A DNA stretch of 64,000 bases from Kineococcus terrestris (lineage in GTDB: Bacteria; Actinomycetota; Actinomycetes; Actinomycetales; Kineococcaceae), in assembly GCF_041020765.1 (NCBI RefSeq), contig NZ_JBEUEJ010000005.1, one strand, 5' to 3'. The notes under the pieces were generated by a model. The model made no database searches, was not told where the DNA came from, and saw nothing but the letters and a program-made list of their open reading frames with translations. The stretch's first letter is position 1, and each line of letters begins with the position of its first letter. Of this stretch, positions 9,545-18,461 are shown in pieces. Position numbers and translations under genes: made by a program.

Positions 9545-9710
9545 TGCTGACCTCCAGGTCGCGCGGGTCTCGTCGGTGCTGCGGCGGTGCTGCGGCGGTG
9601 CGTCGTCTCGGTGCGTCGTCGTCGGCGCCCAGAACGCTAGCCAGCCGCCCGCCCGGGCGCCCGGGGACCCGTGCACCGGCCGCGGCGGTCCCGGCTGGCA
9701 CAGTGGCAGC

Positions 9711-10727
9711 GTGCAGCGCTGGCGGGGTCTCGACGACGTCCGGGCGGCGCGCGCCGCCGACGAGGAGTGGGCCGCGCGCCCCTCGGTCGTCACCGTCGGC
9801 AACTTCGACGGCGTGCACCGCGGGCACCGCGCCGTCCTGGGCCGGGTCGTCGAGACGGCCCGGGCGCGGGCGGCGGCCGCCGTGGCGGTCACCTTCGAGC
9901 CGCACCCGCTGCGCGTGCTGCAGCCCGAGCGCGCCCCCGGCCTGCTGACGGACCTGGAGCACAAGCTGGAGCTGCTGGCCGCCACCGGCCTGGACGCGGT
10001 GCTCGTCCTGCCCTTCACGCGCGAGCTGGCCGCCTGGAGCCCCGAGCGCTTCGTGCGCGAGGTCGTCGTCGAGGCGCTGCTGGCCAGCGCCGTCGTCGTG
10101 GGCCACGACGTGCGCTTCGGGCACCGCAACTCCGGCGACCTGGCGACGATGCAGGAGCTGGGCGCCCGGCACGGCTTCGACGTCGTCGCCCTGGACGACC
10201 TGGGCGACCCCGCGCTGCCCGGGCGCGCGCCCGTGCCGCGCTGGTCGTCCACGGCCGTGCGCGAGGCGCTGGCGGCCGGGGACGTGCGCCGGGCCGCGGA
10301 GGTCATGGGCCACGAGCACCGCCTGACCTCCACCGTCGTGCACGGGGACCACCGCGGCCGCGAGCTGGGCTACCCGACGGCCAACCTCGACGGCGAGCGC
10401 CTGGAGCAGCTGGTGCCCGCCGACGGCGTGTACGCCGGGTGGCTGCGCCGCGCCGACGGGCGGCGGCTGCCCGCGGCGGTGTCCATCGGCACCAACCCCA
10501 CCTTCGACGGGGTGCGCCGGCAGGTGGAGGCGCACTGCCTGGACGCCGGTCCCGACCTGGACCTGTACGGCGAGCGCGTGGACGTCGACCTCGTCGAGCG
10601 GCTGCGTCCCACGCTGCGCTTCGGCGACGCGGACTCGCTGGTGCGCCAGATGCACCGCGACGTGGAGGAGTGCCGCCGGGCGCTCGGGCTGCCCGAGCGG
10701 GCCGGGCGGGCCGACCGGGCGGGCTGA
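9711..10727 (+). CDS. ribF: Bifunctional riboflavin kinase / FAD synthetase
   Basis: A 338-aa cytoplasmic enzyme making FMN from riboflavin and FAD from FMN. The N-terminal nucleotidyltransferase domain has GNFDGVHRGHRAVL (residues 30-43), FEPHP near 64 and VGHDVRFGHRNSGD near 125. The C-terminal flavokinase has GYPTANLD near 225, DGVYAGW near 240, IGTNPTFDG and the YGERVDVDLVERLRP ending. GTG at 9711 lacks a ribosome-binding site, but CACAGT ends 6 nt before it, matching the leaderless geometry seen elsewhere. It is upstream of rpsO, the common actinobacterial order truB-ribF-rpsO. Confidence 0.95.
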   Translation: MQRWRGLDDVRAARAADEEWAARPSVVTVGNFDGVHRGHRAVLGRVVETARARAAAAVAVTFEPHPLRVLQPERAPGLLTDLEHKLELLAATGLDAVLVLPFTRELAAWSPERFVREVVVEALLASAVVVGHDVRFGHRNSGDLATMQELGARHGFDVVALDDLGDPALPGRAPVPRWSSTAVREALAAGDVRRAAEVMGHEHRLTSTVVHGDHRGRELGYPTANLDGERLEQLVPADGVYAGWLRRADGRRLPAAVSIGTNPTFDGVRRQVEAHCLDAGPDLDLYGERVDVDLVERLRPTLRFGDADSLVRQMHRDVEECRRALGLPERAGRADRAG

Positions 10728-10775
10728 GCGTCGCCGCCCGCGACCGCCGGTGGGGGCGGGGCGGGCCCGCGCTGG

Positions 10776-10781
10776 TAGCCT
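10776..10781 (+). promoter_or_regulatory. Possible rpsO -10 box TAGCCT
   Basis: TAGCCT lies 88 bp upstream of the rpsO start in the ribF-rpsO gap. It matches the TAGNCT type of actinobacterial -10 element, but no convincing -35 was seen. Confidence 0.35.
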
Positions 10782-10869
10782 GGGGACCGCCGTTCTGCCG
10801 GCCGCGGACCCAGAGAGCCCGGGTGGACCAGCCCCGAGGCACCGCGCAACGAGTGATCAGGAGAGGTCA

Positions 10870-11139
10870 GTGCCGCTCGACGCCGACGTCAAGAAGAAGA
10901 TCATCGCCGAGTACGCCACCAGCGAGGGCGACACCGGCTCGCCGGAGGTGCAGGTCGCCATGCTGACCCAGCGCATCCGCGACCTGACGGAGCACCTCAA
11001 GACGCACCAGCACGACCACCACAGCCGGCGCGGCCTGCTGCTGCTGGTCGGCCAGCGCCGTCGCCTGCTGCAGTACATGGCGAAGAAGGACATCAACCGC
11101 TACCGCTCGATCATCGAGCGGGTCGGCATCCGCCGCTGA
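10870..11139 (+). CDS. rpsO: 30S ribosomal protein S15
   Basis: An 89-aa primary 16S rRNA-binding protein of the small subunit platform. Family motifs are present: TGSPEVQVAMLTQRI near residue 22, LTEHLKTHQHDHHSRRGLL near 40-58 and the C-terminal LVGQRRRLLQYM plus YRSIIERVGIRR. The GTG start has AGGAGAGG 3-4 nt upstream. A perfect hairpin follows directly, then pnp, the order conserved across bacteria. Confidence 0.98.
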   Translation: MPLDADVKKKIIAEYATSEGDTGSPEVQVAMLTQRIRDLTEHLKTHQHDHHSRRGLLLLVGQRRRLLQYMAKKDINRYRSIIERVGIRR

Positions 11140-11143
11140 GGCG

Positions 11144-11180
11144 AGCAGGGGCGGTCCCGCCGGTCGGGACCGCCCCTGCT
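11144..11180 (+). terminator. Perfect 16-bp hairpin after rpsO
   Basis: Arms 11144-11159 and 11165-11180 are exact inverted repeats with a CCGGT loop, 4 nt after the rpsO stop. There is no T-run downstream. It probably attenuates or processes transcription between rpsO and pnp. Confidence 0.75.
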
Positions 11181-11444
11181 GCCGTCCCGGGCCGTCGCGG
11201 CGCGCGTCGCGACCGTCCGGGCGGCAGACTCGGGGAGGCCCCGCCCGGCGGGACCGCCCCCGCACCACCCAGCACGACCCCGGCTCGACCGGGCACACCA
11301 CCCCGAGCACCCCGCAGCGTCGTGCCGGTCCTCGGTAGTGGCCTCCGGGCGCACCAGCGCCCGTGGGCCTCGATCGAAGGCCGGACGGGAGGGAACCCCT
11401 CCCGGCACGCGCGGGTGCTCCCCGAGCAACGGAGGAGGAACCCC
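11181..11444 (+). other. pnp leader region with an 8-bp hairpin
   Basis: No gene is visible in the 305 bp between rpsO and pnp. Besides the rpsO hairpin, it holds a small perfect stem-loop (arms 11386-11393 and 11397-11404, loop AAC) about 40 nt upstream of the pnp start, and the strong ribosome-binding site GGAGGAGG at 11431-11438. In other bacteria pnp mRNA leaders fold into structures cut by RNase III for autoregulation; equivalence here is inference. Confidence 0.4.
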
Positions 11445-13697
11445 GTGGAGGGTCCCGAGATCACCGCCGCCGAAGCCGTCATCGACAACGGCTCCTTCGG
11501 CACCCGCACCGTCCGCTTCGAGACGGGCCGCCTCGCCCGCCAGGCCGCCGGCTCCGCCAGCGTCTCCCTGGACGGCGAGACCTACCTGCTGAGCGCCACC
11601 ACCGCCGGCAAGTCCCCCAAGGACCAGTTCGACTTCTTCCCGCTGACGGTGGACGTCGAGGAGCGCAGCTACGCCGCCGGCAAGATCCCCGGCTCGTTCT
11701 TCCGCCGCGAGGGCCGCCCCTCGACCGAGGCGATCCTGACCTGCCGCCTCATCGACCGCCCGCTGCGCCCCAGCTTCGTCAAGGGCCTGCGCAACGAGGT
11801 CCAGGTCGTCGTCAGCGTGCTGGCGATCCACCCCGACGACGCCTACGACGTCGTCGCGATCAACGCCGCGTCCCTGTCGACCCAGCTGGCGGGCCTGCCG
11901 TTCTCCGGCCCCGTCGGCGGTGTGCGCATCGCGCTGGTCGACGGCCAGTGGGTGGCGTTCCCGCGCTACTCCGAGGTCGAGCGCGCCGTGTTCGACATGG
12001 TCGTGGCCGGCCGCGTCGTCACCGCCGCGGACGGCACCGAGGACGTCGCGATCATGATGGTCGAGGCCGAGGCCACCGAGGGCTCCTGGAACCTCGTCAA
12101 GGAGCAGGGCGCCCAGGCTCCCACCGAGGAGGTCGTGGCCGCCGGCCTCGAGGCCGCCAAGCCGCACATCGCCAAGCTCGTCGCCGCGCAGGCCGAGGTC
12201 GCCGCGAAGGCCGCCAAGCCGACCGCCGAGTTCCCGCTGTTCCTGGACTACCAGGACGACGTCTACGCCGCCGTCGAGGAGGCCGCCTCCGGCGACCTGC
12301 GCGAGGCGCTGGCCATCGGCGGCAAGCAGGAGCGCGAGGGCCGCGTCGACGAGATCAAGGCGCAGCTGCGCGAGTCGCTGGCCGAGCGCTTCGCCGGCCG
12401 CGAGAAGGAGGTCTCCGCGGCCTACCGCGCGCTGCAGAAGAAGCTGGTCCGCCAGCGCATCCTCACCGACGGCGTGCGCATCGACGGCCGCGGTCTGGCC
12501 GACATCCGGACGCTGTCCGCCGAGGTCGAGGTCCTGCCCCGCGTGCACGGCTCGGCCCTGTTCGAGCGCGGCGAGACGCAGATCATGGGCGTCACCACGC
12601 TCAACATGCTCCGCATGGAGCAGCAGCTGGACACGCTGTCGCCGGTGACGCGCAAGCGCTACATGCACAACTACAACTTCCCGCCGTACTCCACCGGCGA
12701 GACCGGCCGCGTCGGCTCCCCCAAGCGCCGCGAGATCGGCCACGGGGCGCTCGCCGAGCGCGCCCTGGTGCCGGTGCTGCCGGCCCGCGAGGAGTTCCCC
12801 TACGCGATCCGCCAGGTCTCCGAGGCGCTGGGCTCCAACGGCTCCACCTCGATGGGCTCGGTCTGCGCCTCGACGCTGTCGCTGCTGAACGCGGGTGTGC
12901 CGCTGCGCGCCCCCGTGGCCGGCATCGCGATGGGCCTGGTCTCCGACACCGTCGACGGGGAGACCCGCTACGCCGCGCTGACGGACATCCTGGGCGCCGA
13001 GGACGCCTTCGGCGACATGGACTTCAAGGTCGCCGGCACCAGGGAGTTCGTCACCGCCATCCAGCTGGACACCAAGCTGGACGGCATCCCCGCCTCCGTC
13101 CTGGCCGGGGCGCTGACCCAGGCCCGCGACGCGCGCCTGCACATCCTCGACGTCATGGCCGAGGCCATCGACGCCCCCGACGAGATGTCGCCCACCGCCC
13201 CGCGGATCATCACCGTCAAGGTGCCCGTGGACAAGATCGGCGAGGTCATCGGCCCCAAGGGCAAGATGATCAACCAGATCCAGGAGGACACCGGCGCCGA
13301 CATCTCCATCGAGGACGACGGCACGGTGTTCATCGGCGCGGTCGACGGCCCCTCGGCCGAGGCGGCGCGCGCGGCGGTCAACGCGATCGCCAACCCGACG
13401 ATGCCCGAGGTCGGCGAGCGCTACCTCGGCACCGTCGTCAAGACGACGACCTTCGGCGCGTTCGTCTCGCTGCTGCCCGGCAAGGACGGCCTGCTGCACA
13501 TCTCGCAGCTGCGCAAGCTCGCCGGCGGCAAGCGCGTGGACAACGTCGAGGACGTCGTCTCCGTCGGCCAGAAGGTCCAGGTGGAGATCGCCGAGATCGA
13601 CCCGCGCGGCAAGCTCTCCCTCGTGCCCGTCGTGGCCGAGGAGGAGACCGCCGGTGACGCCGGTGACGCCGCTGCCACCGAGCCGGCCGACGCCTGA
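11445..13697 (+). CDS. pnp: Polyribonucleotide nucleotidyltransferase (PNPase)
   Basis: A 750-aa phosphorolytic 3'-5' exoribonuclease of RNA decay. The order is two RNase PH-like domains (residues about 10-230 and 330-560) separated by a helical domain, then a KH domain (VPVDKIGEVIGPKGKMINQI near 600) and an S1 domain (YLGTVVKTTTFGAFVSLLPG near 660). Active-site features in the second core include FPPYSTGETGR, GSNGSTSMGSVCAS and DILGAEDAFGDMDFKVAGT. GTG at 11445 follows GGAGGAGG by 6 nt. The next gene starts 1 bp after the stop. Confidence 0.98.
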   Translation: MEGPEITAAEAVIDNGSFGTRTVRFETGRLARQAAGSASVSLDGETYLLSATTAGKSPKDQFDFFPLTVDVEERSYAAGKIPGSFFRREGRPSTEAILTCRLIDRPLRPSFVKGLRNEVQVVVSVLAIHPDDAYDVVAINAASLSTQLAGLPFSGPVGGVRIALVDGQWVAFPRYSEVERAVFDMVVAGRVVTAADGTEDVAIMMVEAEATEGSWNLVKEQGAQAPTEEVVAAGLEAAKPHIAKLVAAQAEVAAKAAKPTAEFPLFLDYQDDVYAAVEEAASGDLREALAIGGKQEREGRVDEIKAQLRESLAERFAGREKEVSAAYRALQKKLVRQRILTDGVRIDGRGLADIRTLSAEVEVLPRVHGSALFERGETQIMGVTTLNMLRMEQQLDTLSPVTRKRYMHNYNFPPYSTGETGRVGSPKRREIGHGALAERALVPVLPAREEFPYAIRQVSEALGSNGSTSMGSVCASTLSLLNAGVPLRAPVAGIAMGLVSDTVDGETRYAALTDILGAEDAFGDMDFKVAGTREFVTAIQLDTKLDGIPASVLAGALTQARDARLHILDVMAEAIDAPDEMSPTAPRIITVKVPVDKIGEVIGPKGKMINQIQEDTGADISIEDDGTVFIGAVDGPSAEAARAAVNAIANPTMPEVGERYLGTVVKTTTFGAFVSLLPGKDGLLHISQLRKLAGGKRVDNVEDVVSVGQKVQVEIAEIDPRGKLSLVPVVAEEETAGDAGDAAATEPADA

Positions 13698-13698
13698 C

Positions 13699-15069
13699 GT
13701 GAGCGGCCGCACCGCACCGGGTCCCGCCGAGCTGCCGACCACGGCGGCCGGCGGGTCCCCGGTGACGACGACGCTGTCCGAGCAGGACGGTGCGGTGGTC
13801 CGCCGCACCGTCCTGCCCTCGGGCGTGCGCGTCCTCACCGAGTCCGTGCCCGCCCAGCGCTCGGCCACCGTCGGCTGCTGGGTGGGGGTCGGCTCGCGCG
13901 ACGAGGACGACGGCCACCACGGCTCCACGCACTTCCTCGAGCACCTGCTGTTCAAGGGCACCGAGCGGCGCGACGCCATGGACATCGCCACCGCGTTCGA
14001 CGCGGTCGGCGGGGAGGCCAACGCCGCCACGGGCAAGGAGCACACGACGTACTACGCGCGGGTCCTCGACGAGGACCTGCCGATGGCCGTCGACGTCGTC
14101 ACCGACATGGTCACCAGCGCCGTCCTCGACGAGGACGACTTCGCCTCCGAGCGCGAGGTCATCCTCGAGGAGCTGGCGATGAACGACGACGACCCCGGCG
14201 ACGTCGCGCACGAGCGCTTCGCCGAGCTCGTCCTGGGCGACCACCCCCTGGCCCGGCCCATCGGCGGCACCCCGGAGACCATCCGCGCCGTCGGCCGCGA
14301 CGACGTGTGGGCGCACTACCGGCGCCACTACCAGCCCTCCCAGCTGGTGTTCACGGCCGCGGGCGGCCTGGACCACGACGAGGTCGTGGAGACCGTCGAG
14401 CGGGAGCTGGCGCGCGCCGCCGGCACCCTGGGCGAGGCCGCCCCTGCGCCGCGGCGCACCGGCGGCACCAGCGGCGGTCTGATCGCCTCGCAGGTCCTCG
14501 TCGTGGAGCGCCCCACCGAGCAGGCGCACGTCCTGCTGGGGACCACCGGGCTCACCGCCACGGACGAGCGGCGCTTCACCCTGTCGGTGCTCAACGCCGT
14601 CCTGGGCGGCGGGATGAGCAGCCGGCTGTTCCAGGAGGTCCGCGAGAAGCGCGGCCTGGCCTACTCGGTGTACAGCTTCGCGGCCAACTACGCCGACTCC
14701 GGCTACGTCGGCCTGTACGCCGGCTGCTCGCCCGCCAAGGCGGGGCAGGTGGCCGAGCTGATGCTCGCCGAGCTCGTCGGCCTGGCCGAGCGCGGCCTGG
14801 ACGCCGAGGAGCTGCAGCGCGGGACCGGCCAGCTGGCCGGCGGCCTCGTCCTGGGCCTGGAGGACTCCGGCGCCCGGATGAACCGCCTGGGCAAGGCCGA
14901 GCTGGTGCACGGCGCCTTCCTCGACCTGGACACCGTCCTGGCGCGGGTGCGGGCCGTGACCGCCGAGGACGTGCAGGCGATGGCCGCCGAGATCGTCGGG
15001 CGGCCGCGGGCCGTCACCGTCGTCGGGCCCTTCGCCGACGACCGCGCCTTCCGCGGGGTGCTGTCGTGA
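13699..15069 (+). CDS. M16 family zinc metallopeptidase (mitochondrial processing peptidase-like)
   Basis: A 456-aa pitrilysin-family protease. The inverted zinc motif HFLEH is at residues 78-82, with the third ligand Glu in the EREVILEELA stretch near 158. The inactive-like C-terminal half has NAVLGGGMSSRLFQEVREKRGLAYSVYSF near 300, typical of the pair pnp-M16 in actinobacteria. Size matches single-chain MPP-like enzymes. The GTG at 13699 lies 1 bp beyond the pnp stop; GTG 13762 is an internal alternative. The dapB start overlaps its stop. Physiological substrate is unknown. Confidence 0.9.
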   Translation: MSGRTAPGPAELPTTAAGGSPVTTTLSEQDGAVVRRTVLPSGVRVLTESVPAQRSATVGCWVGVGSRDEDDGHHGSTHFLEHLLFKGTERRDAMDIATAFDAVGGEANAATGKEHTTYYARVLDEDLPMAVDVVTDMVTSAVLDEDDFASEREVILEELAMNDDDPGDVAHERFAELVLGDHPLARPIGGTPETIRAVGRDDVWAHYRRHYQPSQLVFTAAGGLDHDEVVETVERELARAAGTLGEAAPAPRRTGGTSGGLIASQVLVVERPTEQAHVLLGTTGLTATDERRFTLSVLNAVLGGGMSSRLFQEVREKRGLAYSVYSFAANYADSGYVGLYAGCSPAKAGQVAELMLAELVGLAERGLDAEELQRGTGQLAGGLVLGLEDSGARMNRLGKAELVHGAFLDLDTVLARVRAVTAEDVQAMAAEIVGRPRAVTVVGPFADDRAFRGVLS

Positions 15070-15845
15070 GCCTCGGCCCGGGCGCCGGCGACCCGGAGCG
15101 CGCCCCGCTGCGGGTCGCGGTGGTGGGCGCGCGCGGGCGGATGGGCCGCGAGGCCGTGCGCGCCGTCTCGGCGGCCGAGGACCTGGAGCTGGTCGCCGAG
15201 ATCGGCCGCGGAGACGACCTGGGCGACGCCGTGGGCGCCGACGTGCTCGTCGACCTCACGGTGCCGTCGTCGGTGATGGGCAACGTCGAGTTCGCCCTGA
15301 CCCACGACCTGCACGTCGTCACGGGCACCACCGGCTGGGACGCGGAGCGCTACGAGACGCTGCGCGGCTGGTCGGCCTCCGCCCCGCACCTGGGCGTGCT
15401 GGTCGCCACGAACTTCGGCCTGGGCGCCGTCCTGGTCATGCAGTTCGCCCGGCAGGCCGCCCGCTTCTTCGAGTCGGTGGAGGTCGTGGAGACCCACCAC
15501 CCCGGCAAGGTGGACGCGCCCTCCGGCTCGGCCGTGCGCACGGCGCAGCTCATCGCCGCCGCGCGCGCCGAGGCCGGGCTGGGCGACGTGCCCGACGCCA
15601 CCGAGCAGCAGCTCGACGGCGCCCGCGGCACCGTCGTCGACGGGATCCACGTCCACGCCCTGCGGGTGCGGGGGGCCACGGCCCACCAGGAGGTCGTCCT
15701 CGGCGGGCCGGGGGAGACCCTGACCCTGCGCGACGACACCTACGACCGGGCCGCCTACATGCCCGGGCTGCTGCTGGGGGTCCGCGAGGTCGTCTCCCGC
15801 CCCGGGGTGACGATCGGCCTCGAGCACTACCTCGACCTGGGCTGA
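15066..15845 (+). CDS. dapB: 4-hydroxy-tetrahydrodipicolinate reductase
   Basis: A 259-aa enzyme of the diaminopimelate/lysine pathway reducing HTPA with NAD(P)H. The N-terminal Rossmann motif VAVVGARGRMGREAV is at residues 16-30. It also has DLTVPSSVMGNV near 78, the GTTGW motif near 100, the signature VETHHPGKVDAPSGSA near 145-160 (catalytic His pair and Lys) and the final GLEHYLDLG. The GTG start overlaps the M16 gene by 4 bp. dapA and dapF occur later in the window, giving three lysine/peptidoglycan genes here. Confidence 0.97.
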   Translation: MSLGPGAGDPERAPLRVAVVGARGRMGREAVRAVSAAEDLELVAEIGRGDDLGDAVGADVLVDLTVPSSVMGNVEFALTHDLHVVTGTTGWDAERYETLRGWSASAPHLGVLVATNFGLGAVLVMQFARQAARFFESVEVVETHHPGKVDAPSGSAVRTAQLIAAARAEAGLGDVPDATEQQLDGARGTVVDGIHVHALRVRGATAHQEVVLGGPGETLTLRDDTYDRAAYMPGLLLGVREVVSRPGVTIGLEHYLDLG

Positions 15846-15855
15846 GGCGGCCGCC

Positions 15856-16296
15856 GTGCGCACCAAGGTGGTCGTCGCGGTCTCGGTGGCCGCCCTGCTC
15901 GTCTACTTCGTCCTGCTGGGCCGGACCGGTGTCCTGCTGCTGGGCACGGGGGAGTGGGCCGGTGCCGCCCTCGGCACCGCGCTGCTGGCCTTCCCGCTCG
16001 TCGGGGCGTACGCGGTGTGGCGGGAGCTCTCCTTCGGCCGCGCCACCGAGCGCCTGGGCCGCGAGCTGGCCGACCGCGGCGAGCTGCCGGTGGACGACCT
16101 GCGCCGCACCGCCAGCGGGCGCGTGGACCGCGCGGCGGGGCAGGAGATGTACGAGCGGTACCGCACCGAGGTGGAGGCCGCGCCCGGTGACGCGGGCGCC
16201 TGGTACCGCCTCGCGCTGGCCTACGACGCCGCCGGCGACCGCCGCCGCGCCCGCGCGGCGGCCCGGCACGCCGTGCGCCTGCACGGCGGGGGCTGA
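15856..16296 (+). CDS. Membrane-anchored TPR-like protein
   Basis: A 146-aa protein of unknown function. Two hydrophobic segments (about residues 5-25 and 33-55) are followed by a soluble tail whose end, PGDAGAWYRLALAYDAAGDRRRARAAARHAVRL, is one tetratricopeptide repeat. The start is GTG 15856, 10 nt after dapB, so it is co-transcribed. The same small TPR protein commonly follows dapB in actinobacteria. No enzymatic motif is visible. Confidence 0.75.
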   Translation: MRTKVVVAVSVAALLVYFVLLGRTGVLLLGTGEWAGAALGTALLAFPLVGAYAVWRELSFGRATERLGRELADRGELPVDDLRRTASGRVDRAAGQEMYERYRTEVEAAPGDAGAWYRLALAYDAAGDRRRARAAARHAVRLHGGG

Positions 16297-16327
16297 GCAC
16301 CGGGCCCCTCGCCGGCCCCGCCGGTGC

Positions 16328-16660
16328 TCACCAGCCGAGCCGGCGGGTGACCTCCTCGACGTCCAGGCCCAGGACGGCGCTGCGCGCGGACCGGCCGGTG
16401 GCGCCGGCGTCCGGGTGGTCGGGGGTGTGGACGGTCAGGACGCGCTCGGCGGGGTCGACCAGCCACACCTCGCGGACTCCGCGGCCCAGGTGGAAAGGGA
16501 TCTTCGCGCGGCTGGCGTCGTCGGGGGAGACGATCTCGACGACGACCTCGGCGGTGGGCACGTGCAGGCCCAGGTCCGCCTCGTCCTGCTGCCGGACCAG
16601 ACCCAGGTCGGGCGCGTGGAAGTCGTCCTCGACACCGAGGTCGGACTCCGTGAGCGCCAC
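16328..16660 (-). pseudogene. N-terminally truncated Uma2-family endonuclease-like protein
   Basis: 110 residues matching the C-terminal half of the Uma2/DUF820 PD-(D/E)XK family: PDLGLVR (metal-site Asp), TAEVVVEIVSPDDASRAKIPFHLGRGVREVWLVDP. Intact members are about 180-200 aa with an N-terminal EVIDGEL-type region, which is absent because the ChaB gene occupies that DNA. The frame stays open a short way upstream of GTG 16660 but only as antigenic noise over ChaB. It is a remnant or a miniature form. The catalytic ExV portion is retained, so residual function is not excluded. Confidence 0.55.
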
Positions 16661-16685
16661 GAGCCCCGCAGCGCTCGCGGCGCCG

Positions 16686-17114
16686 TCAGTCCTCCCGGGC
16701 CCGCCGCGTCGCGCGGTCGTTGGCCCTGCGGATGCCCTCGACGAGCTCCTCCTTGCTCATCCGCGAGCGTCCCGGCACGCCGAGCCGCTTGGCGACGTCC
16801 TGCAGGTGCGCCTTGGTGGCGTTGGCGTCCACCCCGCCGGCCGTGGGGCGATCGGTGTCGCGCCCGCCCTCGGCCTGCGTGTCGGAGGGGCCCTTGCGCC
16901 CGCCCTCCTTCGGCTCCCAGTGGTCGCCGACCTTCTCGTGGGTGTGCTTCAGGGCGCTGTAGGCTGTGCGGTGGGCGCGCTCGCCGTCGCCGTAGGTGTC
17001 CTCCGCGGAGTCCAGCGCCGCCGCGTACGTGCGCTGCGCCTTCTCGCCCGAGCGCTGCAGCGTGCTGGGCAGCTGTTCGGGGTCGGGGACCCCGTGCTCC
17101 TTCTTCGCGGCCAC
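16686..17114 (-). CDS. ChaB family protein
   Basis: A 142-aa hydrophilic protein. The N-terminal ChaB domain covers VPDPEQLPSTLQRSGEKAQRTYAAALDSA and AHRTAYSALKHTH (residues 9-60). A charged linker follows, and the C-terminus (ATKAHLQDVAKRLGVPGRSRMSKEELVEGI) resembles a Rho N-terminal/SAP-like nucleic-acid-binding helix set. The family was named as a cation-transport regulator, but its real role is unclear. GTG 17114 has GGAGG 6 nt upstream. It stands alone upstream of the Uma2 remnant. Confidence 0.8.
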   Translation of the reverse strand: MAAKKEHGVPDPEQLPSTLQRSGEKAQRTYAAALDSAEDTYGDGERAHRTAYSALKHTHEKVGDHWEPKEGGRKGPSDTQAEGGRDTDRPTAGGVDANATKAHLQDVAKRLGVPGRSRMSKEELVEGIRRANDRATRRARED

Positions 17115-17208
17115 CGGCCACCTCCGTCGTCACCGTCGTCCCGGGCGCGCGCCCGTCGACGGGCAGTCCACCACCGCCGGTGGCGGACCGCCCGCCGGGA
17201 GCGGGGTG

Positions 17209-18351
17209 TCAGGACCCCGGGTGCAGGAGGACCTTCGTCCAGCCCTCCTCGCGGGCGTCGAACTTCGCGTAGCCCTCGGGCGCCTGCTCGAGGCCCAGCT
17301 CGTGGGACACGATGAACCCGGGGGTGGCGCGGCCGGCGACGATGAGGTCGCGCAGCTGGCGGTTGTAGCGCATGACGGGCGCCTGGCCGGTGCCCATGGA
17401 CTGGCCCTTGGTGAAGAAGGTGCCGTAGTCCCAGCCGATGCGGCCCTGCTGGGCGGCCTCCGTGGCGGCGCCCGGGTCCTGGGGCATGTAGACGCCCACG
17501 ACGCCGATGCCGCCGGTGGCGCGGACCACCTGCACGAGGTTGTCCAGCACCAGTTCGGGGTGCTCGTCGCCGGACGGGTCGTGGGCCTGGTACCCGACGG
17601 CCTCGACACCGCGGTCGACGCCGCGGCCCTTCGTCGCCTCGGTGATCTGCTCGACGGGGTCGCCGGCGGAGAAGTCCACCGCGACCGCGCCGATGCTCTC
17701 GGCCAGCCGCAGCCGGTCGGCTTCCTCGTCGACGACGAACACCCGCGCGGCGCCCTTGAGCAGGGCGCTGTGCGCGGCCATCAGCCCGACGGGGCCGGCG
17801 CCGAACACGGCGACGTCGTCGCCGGGGACCATCCCGGACAGCTCCACCCCGTGCCAGCCGGTGGGGAAGATGTCCGAGAGCATCGTGAAGTCGTTCTCGT
17901 GCTCGGTGCCCCCCGGCAGCTCGAGCAGGTTGAAGTCCGCGAACGGCACGCGCAGGAACTCCGCCTGCCCGCCGTCGTAGGGGCCCATGTTGGCGTAGCC
18001 GTAGGCCGCGCCGTCCACGCCCTCGGTGGGGTTGGTGCGCAGGCAGAACGACGTCCAGCCGTGCACGCAGTTGCGGCAGCTGCCGCAGGCGATGTTGAAG
18101 GGCACCGAGACGCGGTCCCCGACCTTCACCCGGTCGACGCCGTCGCCGACGGCCTCGACGATCCCGGTGTTCTCGTGGCCGAGGACCTTGCCCTCCTCGA
18201 CGCTGGTGCGCCCCTCGTACATGTGCAGGTCGGAGCCGCAGATGTTGGTCGTGGTGATGCGCACGACGGCGTCGGTGGGGTTCTCCACGCGCGCGTCGGG
18301 CACGTCCTCGACGGTGACGTTCTTCGGTCCTCGGTAGACGACGGCCTTCAC
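17209..18351 (-). CDS. Glutathione-independent formaldehyde dehydrogenase-like zinc alcohol dehydrogenase
   Basis: A 380-aa MDR enzyme of the FdhA/Pseudomonas putida formaldehyde dehydrogenase group. It has NICGSDLHMYEGR (catalytic Cys, near 37-49), GHENTG near 61, structural-zinc cysteines CGSCRNCVHGWTSFC (89-103), the group-specific ANMGPYDGGQAE stretch, GAGPVGLMAA near 177 for NAD and a long insertion with DYGTFFTKGQSMGTGQ. It may oxidise formaldehyde or other aldehydes. GTG 18351 is preceded by GGAGGAG 7 nt upstream. It is a single gene. Confidence 0.88.
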   Translation of the reverse strand: MKAVVYRGPKNVTVEDVPDARVENPTDAVVRITTTNICGSDLHMYEGRTSVEEGKVLGHENTGIVEAVGDGVDRVKVGDRVSVPFNIACGSCRNCVHGWTSFCLRTNPTEGVDGAAYGYANMGPYDGGQAEFLRVPFADFNLLELPGGTEHENDFTMLSDIFPTGWHGVELSGMVPGDDVAVFGAGPVGLMAAHSALLKGAARVFVVDEEADRLRLAESIGAVAVDFSAGDPVEQITEATKGRGVDRGVEAVGYQAHDPSGDEHPELVLDNLVQVVRATGGIGVVGVYMPQDPGAATEAAQQGRIGWDYGTFFTKGQSMGTGQAPVMRYNRQLRDLIVAGRATPGFIVSHELGLEQAPEGYAKFDAREEGWTKVLLHPGS

Positions 18352-18461
18352 GGCGTCACTCCTCCGGTCCTGGGCTGGCGGGCGGCCGGGTGGTCGCCCG
18401 CTCAAGCACCCCTACCCGGCCACCTGCCCGCCCATGCGCGCCCATGCGCGCCGCCGGCGCC

